A stretch of 64,000 bases of DNA from CAWANP01 sp963783445 (GCA_963783445.1 CAWANP010000012.1:310001-374000), one strand, 5' to 3'; positions 8,360-17,740 are shown, counted from the stretch's first letter. The notes: generated by a model from the letters alone, not told the origin. Program-made: numbers and translations.

Positions 8360-9616
8360 CTATGGCTGCGACACCGTCTGAACCGGCAGAACAGATCCCC
8401 CCTGTGGCATAACAAAGACACCAGCAGCTTCTCCGTGCTGGTCAAGCACGGACCGTAGGGCCTGATGGACGTCATCAAAGGGGATCAGGCCACAGCTCTT
8501 GACCAAGCCCGCCGGCATGGAGGAGACCAAACAGACATCCGCCTTCTTCAGCACCGACGCTACAGCCGCCGCCTTGTGACCGCCCAGGACAAACTCCTGC
8601 TGGATGCGGTCCAGCACTTCATCCGGTGAACTTGCCTCCCGCAGCCAGGCTTCAAAGGTGGTATTGCCCAGACCCTCTCGGCACTCCGCCACCAGGACGA
8701 TCGTGCCTCCAGACCGTACGGCATGGGCCGCATTGTCCAGTCCCTTTTGCGCTTGGTACAGATTCACGTCTTTGGGAAATCCGCCAGCGCTGACCAGCAC
8801 GATGTCAGCCAGCTCGGTCACAGGCACAATCCCCTGCTCTGCCACCAGTTCACACCCCCGCCGGTGGGCAGCAGTGACCTCGCCTGCGACTGCGCCCACG
8901 ACGCGATGCTCGCTGTCCACGACAACGTTGAGGATAAAATCTATCCCCACCATCGCTGCCCCCTCCTCCAGGTCAGCACGAACTGGGTTGCCGTCCAGAC
9001 GGCCGGCGCATGCCTCTGGCTTGACCATCATGGCATGATTTGCCTGGACCGTTGCTCTGGAGGCGCAGCCGGGCAGAATCGCTTTGGCCCCACCGGAGTA
9101 GCCGGCAAAGTAATGCAGTTCCAGGTTCCCAACACAGATGCGCGCATCGGATTCCACCACTGCACGAAAGACATCGACAGGAGTGCCCCGTGAGGTAGTA
9201 CCCAGCCGGGTGACATCCGCTGGATCGTGATTGAGCACCCGTACACGCTGATAGACAGCTACTCCTACTGCCGCCTCGATCTCTGGCTCCGTCATTGGCC
9301 GGTGGAGGCCCAAGGCCAGGACAATGGTGATGTTCTCTTCCCGGATGCCAGCCTCTGCCAGCTCATCCAACACGTAGGGGAGTAGCCGTTCTGATGGGCA
9401 GGGGCGTGTCAGGTCACTGGTGATGACAGCCACGCGTTGTCCAGGGCTCACCAGGTCCCGCAGACGGCGGCAGCCGATGGGTTGAGCGAGAGCGATGCGT
9501 ACGGCTTCCGCTTCGTCCCGCGGTGGTCCACTGCTCCGGGGCTCAAGCACCCCCAGCACGTTAGCGCTTGGCAAAGCTAAATCCAATTGCGTGTCGCCGT
9601 AGGCTAGCTTGAACAT
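8360..9616 (-). CDS. LarA-family (DUF2088) nickel-pincer-type racemase/epimerase homologue
   Basis: 418 aa. The fold and key residues follow lactate racemase LarA: GLHRPMTEPE with His105, then ELHYFAGYSGGAKAILPG with His168 and Lys178, equivalent to the two catalytic His and the cofactor-anchoring Lys of LarA. LarA enzymes invert 2-hydroxyacids using a nickel pincer cofactor made by LarB, LarC and LarE; none of those is in this window, so the cofactor source and substrate are open. The start at 9616 (MFKLAYGD) matches the family N-terminus and has GGAG upstream; an in-frame ATG at 9673 would add 19 residues without similarity. It follows a class III aminotransferase on the same strand, suggesting amino acid-derived hydroxyacid chemistry (inference). 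Confidence 0.85.
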   Translation of the reverse strand: MFKLAYGDTQLDLALPSANVLGVLEPRSSGPPRDEAEAVRIALAQPIGCRRLRDLVSPGQRVAVITSDLTRPCPSERLLPYVLDELAEAGIREENITIVLALGLHRPMTEPEIEAAVGVAVYQRVRVLNHDPADVTRLGTTSRGTPVDVFRAVVESDARICVGNLELHYFAGYSGGAKAILPGCASRATVQANHAMMVKPEACAGRLDGNPVRADLEEGAAMVGIDFILNVVVDSEHRVVGAVAGEVTAAHRRGCELVAEQGIVPVTELADIVLVSAGGFPKDVNLYQAQKGLDNAAHAVRSGGTIVLVAECREGLGNTTFEAWLREASSPDEVLDRIQQEFVLGGHKAAAVASVLKKADVCLVSSMPAGLVKSCGLIPFDDVHQALRSVLDQHGEAAGVFVMPQGGSVLPVQTVSQP

Positions 9617-9679
9617 CGTCAATGCTCCATTCCACCTCAAATCCGGCGCCCATGGATCTTGGGCCAGCGACATTCTCTC

Positions 9680-9717
9680 GATGGGAGCACGGGACGCATG
9701 TGCACCGTGATCCCATC
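9680..9717. repeat. Imperfect inverted repeat between aminotransferase and LarA-like genes
   Basis: GATGGGA (9680-9686) pairs with TCCCATC (9711-9717), and CACGG (9688-9692) with CCGTG (9705-9709), loop 12 nt. No T run follows on either strand, so it could be an mRNA stability element or operator as well as a weak terminator. Confidence 0.45.
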
Positions 9718-9745
9718 AAGTTCTGTCACCTCAAAAAGACGCAGG

Positions 9746-11014
9746 CTATACGGCTACGACTGCCTTCAGGGCTCCTGCAAAGAGACTCAACGCCTCATCC
9801 AGTTGAGAATCATCGATAATCAGAGGTGGGATCCAGCGGATCACATTGCCATAGGTACCGCAGGTGAGCAGGATCAAACCCTCATCCAGACACGCTTTCA
9901 CCACCGCTTTGGCTGTTGCCGAATCCGGCGCGCCGTCTGCCGCAGTGAATTCGACGCCCACCATCAGGCCCAGGCCACGCACCTCGCCGATGACGGGGAA
10001 TTGTTTCTGCAGCGCCCTCAGCCGCTGCATCAGCTTGACCCCCATCTTGGCGCTGTTCTCGATCAGGCCTTCTTTCCCCAACACCTGAAGCGAGGCTACC
10101 GCGGCCGCGCAGGAGACTGCGTTGCCGCCGTAGGTGCCTCCCTGGGATCCGACTGGCGAGTGCTGCATCAGCTCCGACCGTGCCGCGATGGCACTTAGCG
10201 GGAAACCTGAGGCCAGCCCCTTGGCCATCACCACGATGTCTGGCTCGATACCAAAGTGCTGGTGAGCAAACCATTTTCCGGTACGGCCGAATCCAGATTG
10301 GACCTCATCCGCAATCAGCAGGATGCCGTACTCGCGGCAGATCTTCTGTACACCGGCAAGAAAGCCAGGGGTCGGTACGACGTAGCCGCCTTCGCCCAGC
10401 ACCGGCTCAATGAGCATGGCCGCCGTCTCTTCCGGCGCCGTCTGTGAGGCCAGCAAGTGGCGCAACTGCTTGAGACAAAAGGCCTCGGTCTCTTCCTCCG
10501 ACCAACCATAGTAGTAGGTATAGGGAAAGGGCGCCACGTACACGCCCGACATGAGGGGTTGGTACTTGTAGTGGTAAATAGGATTCGACGTCGTCAGAGA
10601 CACGGAGCCGATGGTCCGGCCGTGAAATCCCCCCTGAAAGACAACCATATTGGTCCGGCCCGTGGCATGGCGCGACAGCTTCATGGCCGCCTCAACAGCC
10701 TCCGCCCCAGAGTTGGCGAAAAAGAAACCATCCAGATGCGGTGGCAGGATCTGCTGCAATTCCTGTACCAGCTCTAACGCCGGCTTGTGGTAGACGATAT
10801 TGGCCTGGCCATGGATCAGCTTGGCGACCTGAGCCTGGGCGGCTGCCACGACTTGGGGATGGCAGTGCCCGGTATTGGTCACGCCGATGCCGGTCGTCAG
10901 ATCCAAATACCGGCGGCCATTGGTCGCATAGAGGTATGGTCCCTCACCCCGATCGACCTCAATAGACGTGTAGTGGCTCAAGATCGGACATAGACTTTCT
11001 TTTGGATCTTTCAT
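9746..11014 (-). CDS. Class III PLP aminotransferase (acetylornithine/4-aminobutyrate type)
   Basis: 422 aa, full length for the family. Features include the NSGAEAVEAAMK block (101-112), phosphate-binding HGRTIGS, IADEVQSGFGRTG (234-245) and the Schiff-base Lys265 in MAKGLASGFP. The family moves a terminal or alpha amino group to 2-oxoglutarate or pyruvate; the closest overall look is ornithine/GABA/taurine-type class III enzymes, but the substrate cannot be fixed. The start has a strong GAGGAGG. It is upstream of the LarA-like gene on the same strand with about 130 bp between them. Confidence 0.88.
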   Translation of the reverse strand: MKDPKESLCPILSHYTSIEVDRGEGPYLYATNGRRYLDLTTGIGVTNTGHCHPQVVAAAQAQVAKLIHGQANIVYHKPALELVQELQQILPPHLDGFFFANSGAEAVEAAMKLSRHATGRTNMVVFQGGFHGRTIGSVSLTTSNPIYHYKYQPLMSGVYVAPFPYTYYYGWSEEETEAFCLKQLRHLLASQTAPEETAAMLIEPVLGEGGYVVPTPGFLAGVQKICREYGILLIADEVQSGFGRTGKWFAHQHFGIEPDIVVMAKGLASGFPLSAIAARSELMQHSPVGSQGGTYGGNAVSCAAAVASLQVLGKEGLIENSAKMGVKLMQRLRALQKQFPVIGEVRGLGLMVGVEFTAADGAPDSATAKAVVKACLDEGLILLTCGTYGNVIRWIPPLIIDDSQLDEALSLFAGALKAVVAV

Positions 11015-11027
11015 CGTTCCTCCTCGA

Positions 11028-11385
11028 CTTGGTCAACTGATGGGACAGCATCTGTGGCTTCAGTTCTCTGCGCCTCTGAAACACTGCAGAGCACATCTCA
11101 TGGGCTCAGCATTCCAGGCTGCGCAAGGGACAGCCAGCGAATCACCACAACCCTAGTATCGCTCATAGAGGATAGGCTGTCAAGTCCCAGCGAGGTCACT
11201 TCTGAGAATCAGATCTAGCCCCTCGCCGTGCTTGCAAGGGATAAGGATCCCTTGGGCCCCTTTGGCACAGTAGCTGATACCGTCTGGTACTTGACAGAGG
11301 GCGCGACTTGATCCATGATAGGTAACAGTCAAGCTTGTACCGGTCTGGGTTGCCCACCATCTTCTGGCCATTCCAGGAGGATAGC
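11028..11385. other. Intergenic stretch, no convincing gene
   Basis: No feature is firmly supported. A minus-strand frame (about 11180-11371) contains a Cys-bearing segment, CAKGAQGILIPCKHGEG, that looks protein-like but has no clear start, no RBS and no recognised family; it may be another gene fragment next to the amidinotransferase remnant. Confidence 0.4.
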
Positions 11386-11694
11386 TTGGGAATCGTAGAG
11401 AACTCGACAGTGGTGGGCTCCTGGAACGAAGGGGACCCTCTCAAACACGTCATCGTCGGCATTGCTACGGGGGCGATGCTCCAGGCGCCCGAGCCCGCGG
11501 TTCAGCGTGACTGGCCCGAATACGGCTTGCCTCTGGGTACCCATGGACTGCTGTCCCGGAAATGGAAGACAGGGCCAATGAGCAGATGGACAACTTTGCG
11601 GCCATGCGGCGGTGGTCTGCATTGCACCACTGCCGACGTTTACCGTGAAGGAACGCTGGAAGACTATTTCCCCAGGCAGATCCCGGGATACTAG
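11386..11694 (+). pseudogene. Amidinotransferase remnant with large internal deletion
   Basis: An AGGAGG site and TTG start are followed by the typical amidinotransferase N-terminus (VVGSWNEGDPLKHVIVG, then APEPAVQRDWPEYG). After GTHGLL the homology moves to another frame (PEMEDRANEQMDNFAAM), then jumps straight to the family C-terminus carrying the catalytic-Cys motif GGGLHCTTADVYREG and DYFPRQI. The family (arginine:glycine amidinotransferase and relatives) is about 360 aa; only about 100 codons remain, so roughly 250 central codons are gone. The junction lies in a GCGGCGG stretch near 11610. Not functional as it stands. Normally such enzymes move the amidino group of arginine to an amine. 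Confidence 0.75.
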
Positions 11695-11742
11695 CAACTC
11701 TCAGGAAATCTGCCAGAATTCTACAGGAGAAGCGGAGGAACC

Positions 11743-13085
11743 ATGGCAAAGAGAAATGTGATCATCATTGGCGCGGCTGGACGGGACTTTCACAACTTTA
11801 ACACCTACTACCGGGACAACGATGCCTATAACGTTGTGGCTTTCACGGCGGCTCAGATCCCGGACATCGAAGGCCGGCGCTACCCGCCGGAACTGGCGGG
11901 CGAACTCTACCCAGAAGGCATCCCTATCTACGCCGAAGACGGACCTGCCCACAACTGATCCAAGACCTTGATGTGGACGAGTGTGTCTTTTCCTACAGCG
12001 ACATCCCCTACCAGCATGTCATGGCCGTCAACGCCATCGTCCAGGCAGCCGGCGCCAGCTTCTCGCTGCTCGGGCCCAAGGACACCCAGATCAAAAGTAC
12101 CAAGCCGGTCATCTCGGTGGGTGCCGTGCGGACAGGCAGCGGTAAGAGCCAGACATCACGCCGCATCATCGAAATCCTGATGGCAAAGGGTCTTGAGGTG
12201 GTGGCCATCCGCCACCCCATGCCTTACGGCGACCTGGTTGCCCAGCGGGTACAGCGCTTTGCCACCGTTGAGGATCTGGACAAGCACAACTGCACCATCG
12301 AGGAGATGGAAGAGTATGAGCCGCACGTCGTGCGGGGCAACGTCATCTATGCCGGCGTCGACTATGAGGCCATCCTGCGGGCCGCGGAGAACGACCCCGA
12401 TGGCTGTGACGTCATCGTTTGGGACGGCGGCAACAACGATTTTCCTTTCTACAAGCCAGATCTGCACGTTACCGTTGCCGATCCCCACCGGCCCGGACAC
12501 GAACTGACCTATTATCCCGGTGAGATTACCCTGCGCATGGCTGACGTGGTGGTCATCAACAAGATGGACAGCGCTGATTTTGCCGGTATTGACACCGTAC
12601 GCAAGAATATCGCCGCCGTGAATCCCGATGCCATCGTGGTGGATGCCGCATCGACGCTGGACATGGACGACCCCTCGGTGGTCAAGGGCAAGCAGGTCCT
12701 GGTAGTCGAGGATGGCCCAACCCTGACCCACGGTGAAATGCAGTTCGGGGCGGGCATGGTTGCCGCCCAAAAGTTCGGCGCGGCCGGCTTTGTGGATCCG
12801 CGACCCTATACAGTGGGCAGGCTGAAGGAGACTTTCGAGACCTACCCCGATATCGGCGTCCTGCTGCCGGCCATGGGCTATGGCGAGCAGCAGCTCAGGG
12901 ATCTGGAGGCTACCATCAACGCCACCGAGTGCGATGCGGTGGTCATTGGTACGCCCATCGACCTCAGCCGGATCATCACCATCGACAAGCCGTCCACCCG
13001 CGTGTATTACAACCTTCAGGAGATCGGCCGGCCAGACCTGGAGCAAGTGCTCGAGGACTTTTGCCAGAAACACGATCTCGCATAG
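11743..13085 (+). pseudogene. COG2403-type GTPase (cyclic 2,3-diphosphoglycerate synthetase family), two +1 shifts
   Basis: The first frame (from MAKRNVIIIGAAGRDFHNFN) ends at a stop at 11958. The rest, from LIQDLDVDECVFSY onward, is in another frame to 13085 and contains the P-loop VRTGSGKSQTSR and later NKMDSAD, typical of this GTPase-like family. The join is explained by two extra bases within about 10 bp (a G near 11940 and an A near 11950): removing them restores EDDLPQLIQDLDVDE and a 446-aa protein of normal length. Start has GGAGGAACC. Family members make cyclic 2,3-diphosphoglycerate in methanogens; the bacterial role is unclear. Broken gene or sequence error. Confidence 0.8.
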
Positions 13086-13103
13086 CAGCCATCCGTGCCA
13101 GCC

Positions 13104-13156
13104 AAAGCGTTGGGAGTCGCGCGATTGTACAGGCGCGACTCCCAACGCTTTGATTT
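13104..13156 (+). terminator. Rho-independent terminator with perfect 19-bp stem
   Basis: AAAGCGTTGGGAGTCGCGC (13104-13122) pairs perfectly with its complement at 13133-13151 around a 10-nt loop, followed by GATTTTT. It separates the GTPase gene from the thioesterase. Confidence 0.85.
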
Positions 13157-13171
13157 TTGGGAGGTGCCTGA

Positions 13172-13615
13172 ATGCCTTGCTACGAGCACGATCACCAACA
13201 GTTCCGTTGTTTCGTAGATATCCCCATCCGCTACGCCGATATCGATGCCCAGCGCCATCTCAACAACGTGGCCTATTTCACCTTCATGGAACACGCCCGC
13301 GTAAGGTACCTGCGCGAGGCAGGCCTATGGCAGGGCAATGATTTTGAGTCCGTTGGCATGATCGTGGCTGATGCTTCCTGCAGCTACAAAGCGCCTGCTT
13401 ACCTGGGAGAGACGGTGACCGTCTGGGTGCGCATCAGTCACCTGGGCAACAAGAGCTTTCACTTTGCGTATGTATTGGAAACCGCCGGCGGCGAGATTGC
13501 CACCGGAAAGACCGTTCAGGTCTGCTATGACTATACCCAACAAGCCTCGATCCCCATGCCCGGCGCTTGGCGAGATGCCATCCTTGTCTACGAACCCGGC
13601 CTGCAGGCAGAGTAG
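13172..13615 (+). CDS. 4HBT-family acyl-CoA thioesterase (YbgC/FadM-like)
   Basis: 147 aa hot-dog fold protein. The motif D-x-x-R-H-L-N-N (Asp25 to Asn32) followed by Y-x-x-F-x-E-H-A-R is the 4-hydroxybenzoyl-CoA thioesterase signature, with Asp25 as the likely catalytic residue. Enzymes of this group hydrolyse acyl-CoA thioesters in the cytoplasm, often in housekeeping or detoxifying roles. GGGAGG precedes the ATG. A terminator lies directly upstream, but its stem ends only 20 bp before the start, so expression may come from readthrough or an unseen promoter. Confidence 0.9.
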   Translation: MPCYEHDHQQFRCFVDIPIRYADIDAQRHLNNVAYFTFMEHARVRYLREAGLWQGNDFESVGMIVADASCSYKAPAYLGETVTVWVRISHLGNKSFHFAYVLETAGGEIATGKTVQVCYDYTQQASIPMPGAWRDAILVYEPGLQAE

Positions 13616-13626
13616 CCCAGCCCTGT

Positions 13627-13656
13627 TTGGCACCCTGGCATGACTGATGGTACAAT
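13627..13656 (+). promoter_or_regulatory. Promoter of flavodoxin-like oxidoreductase
   Basis: TTGGCA (13627-13632), 18-bp spacer, TACAAT (13651-13656), 77 bp before the start codon at 13733. Confidence 0.55.
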
Positions 13657-13732
13657 CAAGCAGGACAGAATCCAGGCTGGGCACTTGGGCCTGAGCAGAT
13701 GTGCGCGAAACAGACTGACACGGAGGTATTAT

Positions 13733-14314
13733 ATGGCAAGTAAAAGGATCGTCATTGTCAAGGGGAGTCCCAGGGAGAAAGGTAACAGCGCCATTCTGGC
13801 AGACAAGGTGGCCGAAGGCGCCAAAGCCGCCGGGGCCTACGTCGAGAGCTTTTACCTACACGGCATGGACATCAGTCCCTGCGACGCCTGCGATGCCTGT
13901 CACACGGAGCCCTTTGGAGGCTGTGTTGTTTCGGATGACATGCAACTACTCTATCCGAGGATCCTGGATGCCGATGCCATCGTGATCGCCAGCCCTGTCT
14001 ATTGGTTCACGGTTTCGGCCCAGACCAAGCTGTTCATGGATCGCTGCTACGCCCTGGTCGACGCCGACGGCTACCTCCTGAGAGGCAAAAAGATCGGAAT
14101 CGTCATGACCTACGGGGACTCGGACCCCTTCGATTCTGGCGCCGTCAACGCCTTCAGGACCTTTCAGGATGCCTACAGGTATGTGGGCGCTGAGATCGTG
14201 GACATGGTCTATGGCAGCGCCGACGCTGCTGGCGACATACAGGAGAATGCAGAGATTGTCGCCCAAGCCTATGCTCTGGGTCAGAAACTCTGCGCGGACG
14301 AGGAAAGAGCCTGA
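13733..14314 (+). CDS. NADPH-dependent FMN reductase-like flavodoxin-fold protein (iron-sulfur flavoprotein type)
   Basis: 193 aa. The N-terminus VIVKGSPREKGNSA is the FMN phosphate loop of NAD(P)H:FMN reductases, and SPVYWFTVSAQTK the flavin-binding second motif. Between them, CDACDAC (49-55 region) gives closely spaced cysteines as in iron-sulfur flavoproteins, though the full CxxCxxCx(4-7)C pattern is only roughly met with a later Cys. Start at 13733 is set by CGGAGG; an upstream in-frame ATG at 13640 precedes the promoter-proximal region and is unlikely. Probable cytoplasmic electron carrier or quinone/flavin reductase; partner unknown. Confidence 0.85.
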   Translation: MASKRIVIVKGSPREKGNSAILADKVAEGAKAAGAYVESFYLHGMDISPCDACDACHTEPFGGCVVSDDMQLLYPRILDADAIVIASPVYWFTVSAQTKLFMDRCYALVDADGYLLRGKKIGIVMTYGDSDPFDSGAVNAFRTFQDAYRYVGAEIVDMVYGSADAAGDIQENAEIVAQAYALGQKLCADEERA

Positions 14315-14430
14315 GGGAAACCAGTTGCGGACACGGATCCTCGGAGACAGAGAGCCACAGAGAACAAAGCATCTACAAGACCTTGCTTCAGAACCCTCCG
14401 TGTTTTCGGTGTCTCTGTAGTTCTTCCTAC

Positions 14431-15471
14431 TCAGGGCTTGACCAGGATCTTGACCACCTCAGGAGATGATAGCAGCCGTCTGAAGCCTCGCGCCTCGATA
14501 TCATCCAGGGGAATGGTGTCCGAGAGCATTAGCTCGGTATTCACCTTCCCCTGGGCAAGCAATCCGACGGCTAGCTCAAGTTCGTACTTGCTGCACCCCA
14601 GTGAGCCCTGCAGGTCGATCTCCTTGAGCACGATGTTCAAGGGATTCAGAAGGATCTCCTGCTCGACCACACCCACAGCCATCACCTGCCCTCCTGGCCG
14701 GACAACATCGAGAGACTGCCGGAAGGCGGCTGGCATACCGGCGCACTCAAAGACGATTTCGACGCCCATCCCACCTGTCATGTCTGCAACTCGAGTGGTC
14801 AATGCTTCCCCTTCCTCGATAGGATTCAAAACGCAGTCAGCCCCTAGCTCTTTGGCAATGGTTGACCGCTGCGGCGAGACCTCGGTACAAATGACCAGAC
14901 TGGCGCCACCAGTCTTGAGCAATTGGACAGCCGACAGGCCGATGGGGCCGGCGCCAAGTACCGCCACCGTGTCGCCTGGCTTGAAGCGTGAGCAACGGAT
15001 CGCGTGCAGCGATGTGGCAAGAGGATCGGCCAGTGCGGCTCCCTCGAATGTAAGCTGATCCGGGATCTTGACCAGCATCCTATCGGCGTAGGGGATCCTG
15101 ACGTACTCGGCATAGGCGCCATCGAACTGGTCACTACTGCCCAAGCTATGGTCCGTTTTGTTGGTGCAGTAGTAGTCCAGCCCGCGCCTGCAGGCAGGGC
15201 ATGTACCGCAGGCGGCAAGACCATACAGGGCAACCCGGTCTCCCGGCTGAAAACCCTCTACCTCTGATCCAACTTCGATCAGCGTTCCGGCGGGTTCGTG
15301 TCCCATCACCGTACCGAAGGGATAGAGGCTGCCCCTCAGATAGGCGTGCACATCCGTGCCGCAGATGCCGCAGGCCTCTACTTTCACAAGCGCCTCGCCA
15401 GGGCCAATGCTGGGGATCGGCCTCTCTTCAATCGTCAGTTTTTCGACCCCGGACAATACAGCCACCTTCAT
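14431..15471 (-). CDS. Zinc-dependent medium-chain alcohol/polyol dehydrogenase
   Basis: 346 aa MDR enzyme. Catalytic zinc ligands Cys37 (in CGICGTD), His58 and Glu59 (GHEPAG); structural zinc Cys88, 91, 94 and 102; Rossmann GAGPIGLSAVQLL. It resembles sorbitol/threonine-type dehydrogenases (L-iditol 2-dehydrogenase, L-threonine 3-dehydrogenase), oxidising a secondary alcohol with NAD(P)+. The ATG at 15471 has AAGGAG. Substrate cannot be told from sequence. It converges with the flavodoxin-like gene. Confidence 0.9.
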   Translation of the reverse strand: MKVAVLSGVEKLTIEERPIPSIGPGEALVKVEACGICGTDVHAYLRGSLYPFGTVMGHEPAGTLIEVGSEVEGFQPGDRVALYGLAACGTCPACRRGLDYYCTNKTDHSLGSSDQFDGAYAEYVRIPYADRMLVKIPDQLTFEGAALADPLATSLHAIRCSRFKPGDTVAVLGAGPIGLSAVQLLKTGGASLVICTEVSPQRSTIAKELGADCVLNPIEEGEALTTRVADMTGGMGVEIVFECAGMPAAFRQSLDVVRPGGQVMAVGVVEQEILLNPLNIVLKEIDLQGSLGCSKYELELAVGLLAQGKVNTELMLSDTIPLDDIEARGFRRLLSSPEVVKILVKP

Positions 15472-15677
15472 ACGCTAGTTTCTCCTTGCCTCGTAAATTT
15501 GCCTCTGCACAGTGCGGCGCCTACGAATTGGTGCCCGCATTGTGCTGACCATGCCATACAACGTCCCGAATCTCAAGATCCATTTGGTATCAGTTTGTGG
15601 TTCATACAGCCCTATGGCTGCGACGCGGAACTGGGTGGAGCAGGCCATTCTGAGGAAGAGAGTTGCCTGTGGGGCTC

Positions 15678-16328
15678 TCAGACAAGACCGCGGCGGACGG
15701 CCTCGACCGCGGCACTGGTGCGGTCCTCGACGCCCAGCTTGTCAAAGATGGTCTGTAGCTTGCGTTTGACCGTGACCTCGCTCCAGTGGGTCTCCTGCGC
15801 GATCTCAGTGTTCGTCGCCCCCCGGGACAGGAGCCTCAGGATCTCGATCTCATCGTCATCCATACCCGTCTCCCGCCGCTCCAGCTCGCGGGCCATCTCG
15901 GAGAACTGGGACACGAGCTTGTCGACCATGGATGCGCTGACCAACCGCTCCCCCCTGGCGACGGAGCGGACAGCTTCCACGATCTCCTCGTGGCTGGCTG
16001 TCTTGAGCAGGTAGCCCCAAGCGCCTGCCCGCAGCGCCTTCAGCAAGTAATCCTCGTCCTCAAAGCTAGTCAGCATAATCACGCGCGATTCGCGAACCTC
16101 GGAAGACAGGGTCCGGCAGGCTTCCCAACCATTGGTACCTGGCAAGCGAATGTCAAGAAGAATAACATCCGGTCTCAGATCCTTTGCCTTCTGGATGGCC
16201 TCGGGCGCATTGGCCGCCTGTCCCACCACCTCGATCTCGCTGGCAGCCCCCAGCATGCTGATCACACCTTCGCGCACTACCTGGTGGTCGTCTACGACCA
16301 TGACTCGGACAAAGAGCTTGCGGCTCAT
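15678..16328 (-). CDS. NarL/FixJ-type response regulator with LuxR HTH
   Basis: 216 aa. Receiver domain with DD at 13-14, phospho-acceptor Asp59 (VILLDIRLPG), Thr in MLTSF and Lys in LLKTA; LuxR-type helix-turn-helix near 150-212 (LLSRGATNTEIAQETHWSEVTVKRKLQ). It is a DNA-binding transcription regulator. The ATG overlaps the stop of the partner kinase by 4 bp (ATGA) and GAGGGAG is present, so the pair is translationally coupled. Targets unknown. Confidence 0.93.
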   Translation of the reverse strand: MSRKLFVRVMVVDDHQVVREGVISMLGAASEIEVVGQAANAPEAIQKAKDLRPDVILLDIRLPGTNGWEACRTLSSEVRESRVIMLTSFEDEDYLLKALRAGAWGYLLKTASHEEIVEAVRSVARGERLVSASMVDKLVSQFSEMARELERRETGMDDDEIEILRLLSRGATNTEIAQETHWSEVTVKRKLQTIFDKLGVEDRTSAAVEAVRRGLV

Positions 16329-17641
16329 CGTACTCCCTCAAGCTCAACACAATGTTTTGCCCTTTCAGTTGAGGGTACCTCTCCACGTTGCCCCAAGCCA
16401 TCGTCGGTTTTGCTGGGGTGCGCGCCTGTGTCGCAGGGGATCTCGGCAGTCACAGTTGTCCCCTGGTCAGCGCTCGAGACCACAGACAGCCTTCCCCCCA
16501 TGCCGCGAGCCCTTTCTCTCATGCCAATCAGGCCAGCACTGCGACTGTACCCGGATGTCGTTTCCTCTACCAAGAATCCTTGTCCGTCATCGCGCACCGA
16601 AATCTGCAGTACTCTAGCCGAAAACTGGATACGAACCTCAACCCTGGCAGCAGCCGAATGCTTGAGCGCATTGTTCAGCGCTTCCTGGACGATCCGGTAA
16701 GCGCCGATCTCCACATCGGGTGAACATCGGCGCGAAGTACCAAGCACAGAAAACCGCAATCGGACATCCGAACCCTGCTGTAGGTCCTTGACCAGGGTTT
16801 CTACCGCTGGGACAAGCCCTGCCGCATCCAGGACAATGGGGCGGAGATCATAGATGACGCTGCGCAGTTCAGTGATTGAATCGCGAATGAGGTCCCTTGC
16901 TCTCTGCTGTTTGGCCTCCACCAACTCGGGTGCGCGGGGGAAATGGGCCATGGCTGCCTGCAATTCGCAGAGGCTGCCCACCATCATCTGTACCACACCA
17001 TCATGCATATCCGCCGCAATGCGTGATCGCTCTTCTTCCTGGATCTTGACAACGATGGCCAGGACTTTCTCCAATTCCATCCTGGCCGACTCGAGCTTTT
17101 CTAGCTGGTCAAGAGCAAGCTGGTAGAGACGCGCCTTCTCAAAAGCAGCCCCCGCCTGGCTGGCAAAGGTGGCCAAAAGCTCACGATCGATAGCGGTGAA
17201 GCGACGGTGGGGATCCAGGCTGTGAACGACCAAGGCCCCCCTGCACTCGCTGCCAACCAGCAGCGGCACCCCCAGCACGGCATAGAATCTGAAGCAGTCC
17301 AGTTCCGGTACCCGATAGCGGTAGGTCGCATAGTCCTCGACATAGACCACCTGGCCGGTCCTGGCCACGTGGCTGGTCATGCTCTCGCGAGCGCCGAACT
17401 CCCGTCCCGGGAACATAATGGGCAGGTTGCAGGCTGCTACGTCGCGGAATACCTCTTGCTCTGCATCCCACGAACCGATCAAGCCCGCATCGGCTTGGAG
17501 AAGCGCCACAGCCTCCTCGACAATAGCAGTCAGGATAGATCCCAAGTCATCCTCAGTCGCCACCATCTGGCCAACCCGGTGGAGGGCGCAGATCACCTGG
17601 AAGCTTGCCTCATCCCGGTCCACACAAAGCTCGTTAACCAT
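16325..17641 (-). CDS. GAF-domain histidine kinase of the NarX/DesK (HisKA_3) class
   Basis: About 438 aa with no membrane segment. A GAF domain occupies roughly residues 20-170, then a short coiled coil, HisKA_3 (EERSRIAADMHDGVVQMM with the phospho-His) and HATPase_c (NNALKHSAAARVEV, GLIGMRERARGMGG). It senses an intracellular cue and phosphorylates the LuxR-type regulator encoded immediately downstream. ATG 17641 is preferred; a GTG two codons upstream is also in frame. A strong promoter lies about 70 bp upstream. Confidence 0.92.
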   Translation of the reverse strand: MVNELCVDRDEASFQVICALHRVGQMVATEDDLGSILTAIVEEAVALLQADAGLIGSWDAEQEVFRDVAACNLPIMFPGREFGARESMTSHVARTGQVVYVEDYATYRYRVPELDCFRFYAVLGVPLLVGSECRGALVVHSLDPHRRFTAIDRELLATFASQAGAAFEKARLYQLALDQLEKLESARMELEKVLAIVVKIQEEERSRIAADMHDGVVQMMVGSLCELQAAMAHFPRAPELVEAKQQRARDLIRDSITELRSVIYDLRPIVLDAAGLVPAVETLVKDLQQGSDVRLRFSVLGTSRRCSPDVEIGAYRIVQEALNNALKHSAAARVEVRIQFSARVLQISVRDDGQGFLVEETTSGYSRSAGLIGMRERARGMGGRLSVVSSADQGTTVTAEIPCDTGAHPSKTDDGLGQRGEVPSTERAKHCVELEGVR

Positions 17642-17711
17642 AGCCACTTTCCCGTCTCTCTGTCACGCCAGCAGGCTTTAACAGCACTCACGAGGCTCCA
17701 TTGTCCTGCCA

Positions 17712-17740
17712 ATTATAGCACGCCGTACCTTCCCAGTCAA
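17712..17740 (-). promoter_or_regulatory. Promoter of the GAF kinase/LuxR regulator operon
   Basis: Minus strand TTGACT (17740-17735), 17-bp spacer, TATAAT (17717-17712). The promoter of the GT2 gene diverges about 70 bp away. Confidence 0.75.

Noticed and set aside
12156..13145. Long minus-strand frame opposite the COG2403 gene
   Set aside because: Antisense shadow; the plus strand has the P-loop and family motifs.
14327..14424. Possible REP-like inverted repeat made of GGAGACAGAGAG-type words
   Set aside because: The two arms share composition but pair poorly; no clear stem can be drawn.
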